NCBI RefSeq assembly: GCF_004519315.1
Contig: NZ_SOZE01000015.1
Location: 78,094 to 142,093, forward strand
Direction: 5' to 3'
Length of the DNA: 64,000 bases
DNA from: Mucilaginibacter psychrotolerans
GTDB taxonomy: Bacteria > Bacteroidota > Bacteroidia > Sphingobacteriales > Sphingobacteriaceae
Shown here: positions 8,314-15,427 of the stretch, piece after piece
Layout: every line of letters begins with the position of its first letter
Numbering within the stretch: the stretch's first letter is position 1
The notes under the pieces: model-generated
What the model was told of the DNA's origin: nothing
The model's input: only the letters and a program-made list of their open reading frames with translations
Database searches by the model: none
Position numbers and translations under genes: made by a program

Positions 8314-8373
8314 ATGAAAAAAACTTTGAACAATAACAATTGGTGGCACCAAATAAAATTGGCAGCCGGATAG
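8314..8373 (+). CDS. trpL: trp leader peptide with tandem Trp codons
   Basis: A 19-residue reading frame, MKKTLNNNNWWHQIKLAAG. Two adjacent TGG codons at 8341-8346 are the classic sensor of charged tRNA-Trp. It is followed by an intrinsic terminator (8414-8448) and then trpE. The bases GCCGG at 8365-8369, just before the stop codon, can pair with CCGGC at 8418-8422 in the terminator's left arm. A ribosome paused on the Trp codons would leave that antiterminator free, while one that reached the stop codon would cover it and let the terminator form. The Trp codon segment ATTGGTG can also pair with CACCAAT in the terminator loop. This is standard attenuation logic read from the sequence. Confidence 0.85.
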   Translation: MKKTLNNNNWWHQIKLAAG

Positions 8374-8413
8374 TTTTTGACATGCATTACTAATCAAATA
8401 CAAACCTATATTG

Positions 8414-8448
8414 AAACCCGGCGAGCACCAATCCGCCGGGTTTTTTTT
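8414..8448 (+). terminator. trp attenuator terminator
   Basis: AAACCCGGCG and CGCCGGGTTT form a GC-rich stem around a 10-base loop, followed at once by a run of eight T. It lies between the leader peptide and trpE, with trpE starting 20 bases after it. Confidence 0.9.
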
Positions 8449-8468
8449 GTTTAATGAGCTATTGAAAA

Positions 8469-9878
8469 ATGAAGACTTTTAAAATAAATACCACACATAA
8501 AAAGCTACTTGCTGATACCACCACGCCGGTTAGCATTTACCTGCGCCTGCGCGATGTATTCCCAAACTCGTTGCTGCTGGAGAGCTCCGACTACCACAGC
8601 CGCGAAAACAGCCTGAGCTATATTTGCTGCGCACCCATCAGCGGTTTTGTGCTGGATGATGGCGAACTGAAAAAGAAATTCCCCGATGGCAGCACCGAAG
8701 TAAGCGCACCGGGCACCTTCGAACTAACAGACGAGATCAATAATTTCTTAAGCCGTTTTGACACCGATGCGCAAGTGGGCAAGGTTATTTCTAATGGATT
8801 GTTTGGCTATTTTACCCACGAAGCAGTTGAACATTTCGAAACCATTAAGCTAAAGGTAACGCCCGACAATCCGCGCAAGATACCGGTGATGCAATACCAT
8901 ATCTACAGCTACATTATTGCGGTGGACCATTTCAAGAACGAACTTTATATTTTCCATAACCAGATAGACGGCCAGCCCGAAACCAATGGTTTAGAAAAAC
9001 TGGAATACCTTATCAAAAACAAAAACTTCCCCGAGTACACTTTCGAGAGCAAGGAAGCCGAGCAATCGAATTTGACCAACGAGGAGTTCATTGCCATTGT
9101 AGAGAAGATGAAAACGCATATCTACCGTGGTGATGTGTTCCAGATTGTACCGTCGCGGGCGTTCTCGCGTAAGTTTCTGGGCGATGAATTCAACGTGTAC
9201 CGTGCGCTGCGTTCTATCAACCCGTCGCCATATTTATTCTATTTCGATTTCGGCGATTTCAGGATCTTCGGTTCATCGCCAGAGGCGCAGATTACCGTTA
9301 AGAATCGTGTTGCCAGCATTTTCCCGATAGCCGGTACGTTTAAACGGAGTGGTGACGATGTGAAGGATGCAGAGATAGCCCGCCAGTTGGAAGCCGACCC
9401 CAAGGAATCTGCAGAGCACGTGATGCTGGTTGACCTGGCCCGTAACGATCTGAGCCGCCATTGCGAGCAGGTAAGCGTAAAGGCTTTTAAAGAAGTACAA
9501 TACTATTCGCATCTTATCCACCTGGTATCGCATGTAAGCGGCAAGCTGAAGCCCGGCGTATCTTCATTCAAAATAGTAGCAGATACATTCCCGGCAGGCA
9601 CGCTAAGCGGCGCGCCAAAATATCGTGCCATGGAAATTATAGACGAGAACGAGAAAACCAAACGCAGCTTTTACAGCGGTGCCATCGGTTACTTCGGATT
9701 TAACGGAGATTTTAATCACGCTATCATGATACGCTCGTTTTTGAGCAAGAACAACACGCTGCACTACCAGGCAGGCGCGGGCATAGTAGCCGGCTCCGTT
9801 GCTGAAAGCGAGCTGAAAGAAGTAGATAATAAAATAGCCGCGCTAAGGAAAGCGATAGAGGTGGCGGAATCTATTTAG
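8469..9878 (+). CDS. trpE: Anthranilate synthase component I
   Basis: A 469-residue chorismate-using enzyme that forms anthranilate with TrpG, the first committed step of tryptophan synthesis. The N-terminal feedback-site motif LLESS is present at about residues 36-40. The C-terminal chorismate-binding domain holds FQIVPSRAFSRKF, the SPSPYLFYF-like segment INPSPYLFYFDFG, PIAGTFKRSG, the LVDLARNDL motif, PAGTLSGAPK and the terminal GAGIVAGSVAESEL. These are complete, so it should be active. It follows the attenuator, is 85 bases from trpG, and is expected to be controlled by Trp-tRNA charging as well as feedback inhibition. Confidence 0.95.
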   Translation: MKTFKINTTHKKLLADTTTPVSIYLRLRDVFPNSLLLESSDYHSRENSLSYICCAPISGFVLDDGELKKKFPDGSTEVSAPGTFELTDEINNFLSRFDTDAQVGKVISNGLFGYFTHEAVEHFETIKLKVTPDNPRKIPVMQYHIYSYIIAVDHFKNELYIFHNQIDGQPETNGLEKLEYLIKNKNFPEYTFESKEAEQSNLTNEEFIAIVEKMKTHIYRGDVFQIVPSRAFSRKFLGDEFNVYRALRSINPSPYLFYFDFGDFRIFGSSPEAQITVKNRVASIFPIAGTFKRSGDDVKDAEIARQLEADPKESAEHVMLVDLARNDLSRHCEQVSVKAFKEVQYYSHLIHLVSHVSGKLKPGVSSFKIVADTFPAGTLSGAPKYRAMEIIDENEKTKRSFYSGAIGYFGFNGDFNHAIMIRSFLSKNNTLHYQAGAGIVAGSVAESELKEVDNKIAALRKAIEVAESI

Positions 9879-9963
9879 AGATTAGAGGCTGGAGAATAGA
9901 GATTAGGTAAACACAAATAGGCTCAGGGTAATCCTGAAATCCTAAAAATCAAGGTTCAGAAAA

Positions 9964-10533
9964 ATGAGCAATATATTAATAATAGACAATTACGATTCGT
10001 TCACCTATAACCTGGTGCATTTGGTTAATGAAATTGGCCTGGAATGCGACGTTTGGCGGAACGACCAGTTTGATATAGCCGATGTAGATGCTTACAGCCA
10101 TATCATCCTCTCGCCGGGGCCGGGCATACCGTCTGAGGCAGGGTTGTTACTACAGGTGATAGAAAAATACGCGCCCACCAAAAGCATTTTTGGCGTGTGC
10201 CTCGGCCAGCAGGCCATTGCAGAAGTGTTCGGTGGCAAATTATACAATTTGCCGCAGCCCATGCACGGCATTGCCACGCCCATAAAAGTTACCGACGATA
10301 CCGAGCAGCTTTTCAAAGGCCTGCCGGAATGCTTTAAAGTAGGACGTTACCATAGCTGGGTAGTAGAAAAGGATTTGCCGGAGGTGCTAACAGTTACCGC
10401 CATTGATGAGGAAGATAATTCGGTAATGGCTTTAAGGCATAAAGAATACGACGTTCGCGGCGTGCAGTTCCACCCTGAATCGGTATTGACCGAATACGGC
10501 AAGGAAATGATGGCGAACTGGTTGAACGGATAA
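9964..10533 (+). CDS. trpG: Anthranilate synthase glutamine amidotransferase subunit
   Basis: A 189-residue class I glutamine amidotransferase that supplies ammonia to TrpE. The oxyanion and cleft motif LSPGPGIPSEAG, the nucleophile motif GVCLGQQAIAEVFGG with Cys at about residue 79, and the His/Glu motif VQFHPESVLTEYG complete the triad. HSWVV is the usual pre-C-terminal segment. In many bacteria the same subunit also serves PabB for folate synthesis, which is possible here. A repeat-rich gap, rather than trpD, follows it. Confidence 0.93.
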   Translation: MSNILIIDNYDSFTYNLVHLVNEIGLECDVWRNDQFDIADVDAYSHIILSPGPGIPSEAGLLLQVIEKYAPTKSIFGVCLGQQAIAEVFGGKLYNLPQPMHGIATPIKVTDDTEQLFKGLPECFKVGRYHSWVVEKDLPEVLTVTAIDEEDNSVMALRHKEYDVRGVQFHPESVLTEYGKEMMANWLNG

Positions 10534-10551
10534 AGCCGAACCTTTCCCTCA

Positions 10552-10687
10552 TGTCATTTCGATGAGCAGCGGGCGGGAAAGCGCGGGTGGGCGAAGAGAA
10601 ATCTTGTTCGATATGCAGAGCCGCTTTGCCTGCGTTAATGGATTGCCTAACAAGATTTCTCCTCGCTATCGCTCGTTCGAAATGACA
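10552..10687. repeat. Palindromic repeat, TGTCATTTCGA/GAAATGACA family, copy 1 (inside trp operon)
   Basis: The element begins TGTCATTTCGATGAGCAGCG and ends TCGTTCGAAATGACA, with inner inverted pieces AGAAATCTTGTT and AACAAGATTTCT. A related element occurs at 20261-20449. It occupies the trpG-trpC gap where many operons carry trpD. Confidence 0.75.
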
Positions 10688-10697
10688 ACGGGTTTTA

Positions 10698-10705
10698 TAA
10701 ATTTG
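10698..10705 (+). promoter_or_regulatory. Possible internal promoter of trpC
   Basis: TAAATTTG matches the -7 consensus exactly and ends 5 bases before the trpC ATG, so any transcript from it would be leaderless or nearly so. Only a weak TTCG lies 18 bases upstream, within the repeat. Confidence 0.4.
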
Positions 10706-10710
10706 TGGAA

Positions 10711-11493
10711 ATGAACATACTCGATAAAATAGTAGCATACAAAAAAAGGGAAGTGGCTCGCGACAAACGCGAAACCACCTACACCGAACTGGAGGAATCA
10801 GAGTATTTCCACCGGGAAACGTATTCTTTTAAAGATTTTTTATTGGTACCCGATCGGACGGGTATTATTGCCGAGTTTAAACGCAAGTCGCCATCCAAAG
10901 GCATTATTAATGATGAAGCGCTGGTAAAAGAAGTAACTAAACAGTACGCCGATGCCGGTGCTTCGGCGCTATCGGTATTGACCGACCGCAACTTCTTCGG
11001 CGGTCGCAAGCTGGATCTGAAACGTGCCCGCCGCGCAAATATCGTACCGGTGCTGCGTAAGGATTTTATGATAGATGAGTACCAGATTGTAGAGGCAAAA
11101 GCCCTTGGTGCAGATATTATATTGCTGATAGCCGCCATCCTTACTCCCGCAGAAATAAAAAACCTCGCGGGCTTGGCCAAAAGCCTGGAGCTCAACGTTC
11201 TTTTAGAAGTACACAACCTGGAAGAACTGGAGCGCAGCATAGATACTAACCTCGATGCCATTGGCGTAAACAACCGCAACCTGGCTGATTTCACGGTATC
11301 GGTACAAAACTCTTACGATCTGGTAGATCATATCCCCAATGAGTTTCTAAAGATTTCGGAAAGTGCCATCAGCGATACGCAAACCATCAAAGATTTGAAG
11401 ACAGTGGGCTTCCAGGGTTTCCTCATCGGCGAAAACTTTATGAAGCAGGCAGATCCAGGGCAAGCGATGCGCGAATTTGTGAAAGGGTTGTAA
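10711..11493 (+). CDS. trpC: Indole-3-glycerol phosphate synthase
   Basis: A 260-residue TIM-barrel enzyme that closes the indole ring from CdRP. ILDKIVAYKKREVA is the typical start, IIAEFKRKSPSKG carries the catalytic lysine, VLRKDFMIDEYQI and ADIILLIAAIL follow, and GVNNRNLADF and LIGENFM close the barrel. ATG 11711-type numbering is not needed: the frame also opens at GTG 10705, but ATG 10711 gives the standard N-terminus. The PRAI domain (trpF) is not fused. trpD, which makes the precursor, is not next to it and must be elsewhere if the pathway is complete. Confidence 0.94.
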   Translation: MNILDKIVAYKKREVARDKRETTYTELEESEYFHRETYSFKDFLLVPDRTGIIAEFKRKSPSKGIINDEALVKEVTKQYADAGASALSVLTDRNFFGGRKLDLKRARRANIVPVLRKDFMIDEYQIVEAKALGADIILLIAAILTPAEIKNLAGLAKSLELNVLLEVHNLEELERSIDTNLDAIGVNNRNLADFTVSVQNSYDLVDHIPNEFLKISESAISDTQTIKDLKTVGFQGFLIGENFMKQADPGQAMREFVKGL

Positions 11494-11552
11494 TATCGAA
11501 AATATGCTTACCCCGCTTAATTGCTAAATAAATTCAATAATTTAGTAATTGT

Positions 11553-12974
11553 ATGGCCGATAACCTGAACTTTAATGCCGACCAAAAGGCTGCCTTTACT
11601 GCAATAAAGAAGTTTCTGGCGCACCCATCTATCGATGTCTTTGTGTTGAAGGGGTATGCAGGAACCGGCAAAACGTACCTGATGCAGGCCCTCGCCAAAA
11701 AGCTGAAGGAAGAAAAGGAAGAGTTTTGCCTGTTAGCTTCTACAGGTCGCGCCGCCACGGTACTCAAAGGGAAAACCGGTTTTACCGCACGCACTGTACA
11801 TAGCGAACTTTATAACTTTATTGGGGTCAACGGGCTCGACGATAATCCATCGGGCGCAACTGCTAGCAACGCTGCGCAGCTTTCTATGCAGTTTAATACC
11901 CGTATAGCCGACAATAAAAAACGGCTTTATATTGTCGATGAGTCATCCATGCTTTCGGGCGAATTTCAGGAAAGTGATTCCATGCCCGCCACTTTTGGCT
12001 CGGGTGTGCTTTTAGACGACCTGTTTGAGGTGGTGGGCAATAACAAGATTATTTTTGTGGGCGACCCATGCCAGTTGCCGCCAATAGGCCAGCCCTTTAG
12101 CCCGGCACTTGATAAGAATTGGTTGAACAGCCAAAATAAGGTAGCCGTATCCGTCACGTTATCTAAAATTGAGCGGACCGACAGTGGCAACGACATATTA
12201 AAACTTGCCGGCGACATCCGCGATATGCATGATAGCGGCGTTTTTGAATTATATCCAAAGTTACCGGCATCTAAGCTTAACAACGTAAAGTTGCACCCTG
12301 CTGATGACGAACAACTGGACAGGTATTTTGAGAAATACACCGAAACAGGCCCGACGGAAACACTTGCTATAGCGCGGACTAATCTAAGAGTGTATGAAAT
12401 CAATCGTTTTATGCGGAATAAACTGCTTGGCGATGCAAATTTAGACTTGCAAACGGGCGAGGTACTATTAGTAACCCAAAACAACCATAAAGTACCGCTA
12501 ACAAATGGCGATTTTGTAACGGTAACTGCCCTGGGCGAGGTTACCTGGCGGGGCGGGCTTAAATTTCAAAAAGTTACCGTGCGAACTTTCTTATCTGATA
12601 CGGAGTTCAAAATGCAGCTCTCGGTTAATGCGCTCAAAAGCATAAACGGCAGTTTGACTAAAGAACAAACGAAAGAACTGATGGTTGATTTTCATAGCCG
12701 CATGCGCGAAAAAGGGATATCCTCTAAAAGCGAAGAATACCGGGAAGCGATGTTGGGAGATGATTATTATAACTGCTTAAAAGCTACTTATGGCTATGCG
12801 GTAACCTGTCATAAAGCACAAGGCGGCGAATGGAATAACGTCTATCTTTTCCTGGATAATGAAAATAATACCATGTTTAGGATGCCTCCTGCCAGCCTTT
12901 GCAAATGGTGGTACACGGCAGTTACCCGCGCCCGAAAGGAATTGCATTTGGTAAAACACTGGTGGGTGGTGTAG
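11553..12974 (+). CDS. RecD/Pif1-like ATP-dependent DNA helicase
   Basis: A 473-residue superfamily 1B helicase. The Walker A motif is GYAGTGKTY at about residues 34-42, followed by LLASTGRAATVL and Walker B-like LYIVDESSMLS. GDPCQLPPIG is motif III, and the C-terminal UvrD-like motif is TYGYAVTCHKAQGGEWNNV. It resembles the short RecD2-type or AAA_30 enzymes common in Bacteroidota, without RecB/RecC partners nearby. The likely role is DNA unwinding in repair or replication restart. An AT-rich inverted repeat (AATTGCTAAAT/ATTTAGTAATT, about 11519-11550) lies directly upstream. The gene converges on the toxin-antitoxin pair with 7 bases between stop codons. Confidence 0.85.
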   Translation: MADNLNFNADQKAAFTAIKKFLAHPSIDVFVLKGYAGTGKTYLMQALAKKLKEEKEEFCLLASTGRAATVLKGKTGFTARTVHSELYNFIGVNGLDDNPSGATASNAAQLSMQFNTRIADNKKRLYIVDESSMLSGEFQESDSMPATFGSGVLLDDLFEVVGNNKIIFVGDPCQLPPIGQPFSPALDKNWLNSQNKVAVSVTLSKIERTDSGNDILKLAGDIRDMHDSGVFELYPKLPASKLNNVKLHPADDEQLDRYFEKYTETGPTETLAIARTNLRVYEINRFMRNKLLGDANLDLQTGEVLLVTQNNHKVPLTNGDFVTVTALGEVTWRGGLKFQKVTVRTFLSDTEFKMQLSVNALKSINGSLTKEQTKELMVDFHSRMREKGISSKSEEYREAMLGDDYYNCLKATYGYAVTCHKAQGGEWNNVYLFLDNENNTMFRMPPASLCKWWYTAVTRARKELHLVKHWWVV

Positions 12975-12981
12975 AATAGGT

Positions 12982-13335
12982 CTACTCCAATTCAACTATT
13001 TCAACATCCGATAATACACAGATATCGATGGCACTAAGGATATTAGGCTTAAGGAAAGCCCATAGTGTACGGTTGTCGCAATTTCCTATTTTGATGTTTA
13101 TTAATTTAGGTGGTGCCCCGAGACGGGTAATTAGGATGGGGAAGTCTGCATCTTTAGAAACCAAAATGACATTACCTGCCGCTTTTGCTCTATAGTAAAT
13201 CTCACTATCCTTGAGGAAGTGTAAATTTAGGCTATAGGATGATTTTACAACATAGCCAGTGTATTCATTCATCCATTTTGCAATAATTGGTGAAATCTGC
13301 GTGTCTAACCAAATTTCCCATTGCTCATGCGGCAT
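12982..13335 (-). CDS. DUF5615 PIN-like toxin
   Basis: A 117-residue PIN-like protein, presumed ribonuclease. The acidic residues expected of a Mut7-C/DUF5615 fold are visible in IWLDTQISPIIAKWM near the N-terminus and VILVSKDADFPILITRLGAPP in the middle, and the LINIKIGNCDNRTLWAFL strand follows. These correspond to the metal-binding core of the family. It overlaps its upstream partner by 11 bases, a normal arrangement for the DUF433-DUF5615 module. Toxicity is inferred from family and context, not seen. Confidence 0.8.
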   Translation of the reverse strand: MPHEQWEIWLDTQISPIIAKWMNEYTGYVVKSSYSLNLHFLKDSEIYYRAKAAGNVILVSKDADFPILITRLGAPPKLINIKIGNCDNRTLWAFLKPNILSAIDICVLSDVEIVELE

Positions 13336-13567
13336 GTATTACAACAGTGTTTTTTATTTTCAGTGAAGCATAGAACAGTGCTGCCTTAATATCTTCTTTT
13401 TCTAAAATAGGATGTTGCTCTAAGATTTCCGCATCAGATAATCCAGATGAAAGCAACTCCAAAATATCACTCACCGGAAAACGCATTCCCCGGATAGTCG
13501 GCTTTCCGCTAAGCAAATCAGGGATAAAAGTAATGCGGCTAAGCAAGGCTTTTTGGATATCATTCAT
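13325..13567 (-). CDS. DUF433 antitoxin
   Basis: An 80-residue protein with the DUF433 signature: SRITFIPDLLSGKPTIRGMRFPVSDILELLSSG (GKPTIRGMR is the hallmark) and then a winged-helix-like ILEQHPILEKEDIKAALFYA segment. DUF433 proteins bind DNA and are paired with DUF5615 toxins. It is first in the bicistron and overlaps the toxin gene, so it is made first. It probably autoregulates its own promoter in the 13568-13650 region. Confidence 0.82.
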   Translation of the reverse strand: MNDIQKALLSRITFIPDLLSGKPTIRGMRFPVSDILELLSSGLSDAEILEQHPILEKEDIKAALFYASLKIKNTVVIHAA

Positions 13568-13818
13568 AATTTAAAGTTAAGCAAACTTCCATAACCAACA
13601 AAACACCAACCTGAATATCCGTTAACCCATTTCATCTTCCCCGCAAAAACATTATCTTTGCTGCGCTACTAGTAAAAAATGTAATCCTCAAACACTCCAG
13701 GCCCTTCATCGTTTAATTGATGAATTCCATTGTTGGCTAAGATAAGCCGCACCAACTATTGTTTATCGAATACGCCACGCGCATTAATGCGTAAATCCGC
13801 GTATCTTTATATTGATTT
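13568..13818. other. Intergenic region between toxin-antitoxin pair and hflX
   Basis: No gene is evident. TATCTTTG at 13653-13660 matches the -7 consensus, which would give an hflX leader of about 150 bases. A second, imperfect box (TATCTTTA, 13802-13809) lies 9 bases before the hflX ATG. A short GC-rich symmetrical piece (GCGCATTAATGCG) lies at about 13780. Confidence 0.4.
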
Positions 13819-15003
13819 ATGAAACAGAAATTTTATGATACTGCTGTGAAGCAGGAGAAAGTTGTGCTGGTTGGGGTGATTACCCCCAACGAAACGGAAG
13901 CACGCGAAAAAGAATACTTAGAAGAGTTAGAATTTTTGGTTGCCACTGCCGGCGGCCTCACCGTGAGAACCTTTACCCAAAAACTGCAGCGCCCGGAACG
14001 TTCCACCTTTGTGGGTACCGGTAAGCTGGATGAAATAAAAGAATATGTTGTTGCCGAAGAAATAGATATCGTGGTGTTTGATGATGAGCTTACGCCATCA
14101 CAAATGCGCAACATCGAACGCGAACTGCAGGTAAAGATACTGGACCGTAGCAACCTTATCCTGGATATTTTTGCAAGTCGCGCCCAAACGGCACAGGCCA
14201 AAACGCAGGTGGAACTAGCCCAGTTGCAATACCTGTTGCCGCGATTAACCCGCTTGTGGACGCACTTAGAGCGCCAAAAGGGCGGTATTGGTATGCGTGG
14301 CCCGGGCGAAAGCCAGATAGAAACCGACAGGCGTTTGATTCTGAATAAGATCTCTTTATTAAAAGAACGACTTAAACTTATCGACCGGCAGAACGAAACC
14401 CAGCGCAAAAACCGCCAGGCTTTGATCCGCGTGGCTTTGGTGGGTTATACCAACGTAGGTAAATCTACCATCATGAACATGCTGGCAAAATCGGACGTAT
14501 TTGCCGAAAATAAGCTGTTTGCTACGTTGGATACTACCGTGCGCAAAGTGGTGATAGAGAATGTGCCGTTTTTATTGTCAGATACGGTAGGTTTCATCCG
14601 CAAGCTGCCTCACCATTTGGTGGAGTGCTTTAAATCTACCCTGGATGAAGTGCGCGAAGCAGATATATTGATACACGTAGTAGATATTTCGCACCCAACG
14701 TTTGAGGACCAGATACGCACCGTAAACGAAACCCTGAAGGATTTGAAGGTGGTTGATAAAAAAACCATCACGGTATTCAATAAGATAGATGCCTTTAACC
14801 CTGCCGACCATAACATCGACATCAAAGACACGCCGTTGAACATGGACGACTTTAATCACAGTTGGATGGCTAAAAATAACGCCCCGGCTATTTTCATCTC
14901 TGCTACCGAAAAAGAAAACGTGGAAGAGTTTAAAACGATGCTTTACGATGCGGTGAAGACCATCCATACCGAGCGGTACCCATACGATAATCTGCTTTAC
15001 TAA
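13819..15003 (+). CDS. hflX: Ribosome-associated GTPase HflX
   Basis: A 394-residue GTPase that splits stalled or heat-damaged ribosomes. The N-terminal HflX domain includes TFVGTGKLDEIK and VVFDDELTPSQMRN, followed by the coiled LPRLTRLWTHLERQKGGIGMRGPGESQIETDRR linker in which GIGMRGPGE is diagnostic. The G domain carries G1 VGYTNVGKST, G3 DTVGFIRKLPHHLVE and G4 NKID. The ATG at 13819 gives the usual N-terminus. It stands alone between the toxin-antitoxin pair and the metH riboswitch. Confidence 0.93.
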   Translation: MKQKFYDTAVKQEKVVLVGVITPNETEAREKEYLEELEFLVATAGGLTVRTFTQKLQRPERSTFVGTGKLDEIKEYVVAEEIDIVVFDDELTPSQMRNIERELQVKILDRSNLILDIFASRAQTAQAKTQVELAQLQYLLPRLTRLWTHLERQKGGIGMRGPGESQIETDRRLILNKISLLKERLKLIDRQNETQRKNRQALIRVALVGYTNVGKSTIMNMLAKSDVFAENKLFATLDTTVRKVVIENVPFLLSDTVGFIRKLPHHLVECFKSTLDEVREADILIHVVDISHPTFEDQIRTVNETLKDLKVVDKKTITVFNKIDAFNPADHNIDIKDTPLNMDDFNHSWMAKNNAPAIFISATEKENVEEFKTMLYDAVKTIHTERYPYDNLLY

Positions 15004-15085
15004 GCCACAAAACCGCTGTTTCAACCGCTCTCCGGGGAAATAAACTTGCCATACGGCAACTTTATTTCCCCATACTTGCGCAGCC

Positions 15086-15116
15086 TTGCACATTACAACA
15101 TTAATAGTCATATTTG
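15086..15116 (+). promoter_or_regulatory. Promoter of the SAM riboswitch-metH transcript
   Basis: TTG at 15086-15088, 20 bases, then CATATTTG (15109-15116), one mismatch from TAnnTTTG. A start about 5 bases further falls at the first base of the riboswitch P1 stem. Confidence 0.45.
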
Positions 15117-15120
15117 TAAT

Positions 15121-15229
15121 GCTTATGGAGAAAGGCGGAGGGATTAGACCCTGCGATGTCTTGGCAACCTGTGCTTACAAGGTGCTACATTCTACTTAAC
15201 CGGGAGAAAATCGGTTAGGAAAGATAAGC
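15121..15229 (+). promoter_or_regulatory. SAM-I (S-box) riboswitch
   Basis: The conserved S-box core is readable: GCTTAT (15121-15126) pairs with ATAAGC (15224-15229) as P1. Between them lie GGCGGAGGGATTAGACCCTGCGATG, then CTTGGCAACCTG, then AAGGTGCTACATTCT, followed by a P4-like hairpin ACCGGGAGAAAATCGGT and GGAAAGATAAGC. This is the order of the SAM-I aptamer. Its location upstream of metH fits repression of methionine synthesis when S-adenosylmethionine is plentiful. Confidence 0.93.
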
Positions 15230-15268
15230 GAAAGTCATACAATTACATCCTGACTTTTCGAGATAAGC
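15229..15268 (+). promoter_or_regulatory. Candidate riboswitch expression platform
   Basis: CGAAAGTCA (15229-15237) pairs with TGACTTTTCG (15251-15260) with one bulge. A second AGATAAGC at 15261-15268 duplicates the 3' strand of P1 and could compete for the GCTTAT 5' strand. No U-tract follows directly (only GTTTTT at about 15272), so the switching mechanism is unclear. Confidence 0.45.
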
Positions 15269-15279
15269 TACGTTTTTGG

Positions 15280-15422
15280 GATTACGCCGATTTTTAATCG
15301 ATTTCACCGATTGGATTTTGATTACACCGATTTTTGTTTGCGCAATCGGTGCAATCATCGAGCAATCAGTGGAATCAAATTTCAACTAATCGGTGGAATC
15401 ACAAAAAATAATCGGTGAAATC
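15280..15422. repeat. GATTACACCGATT/AATCGGTGTAATC repeat cluster
   Basis: Three copies of GATTnCnCCGATT in one orientation are followed by four degenerate copies of AATCgGTGnAATC in the other. The two halves can fold into a large branched hairpin. The cluster fills the space between the SAM riboswitch and metH, ending 5 bases before the metH ATG. Confidence 0.75.
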
Positions 15423-15427
15423 ATCAT

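Noticed and set aside
15280..15422. CRISPR array
   Set aside because: The units are short, degenerate and in opposite orientations, with no unique spacers of constant length.
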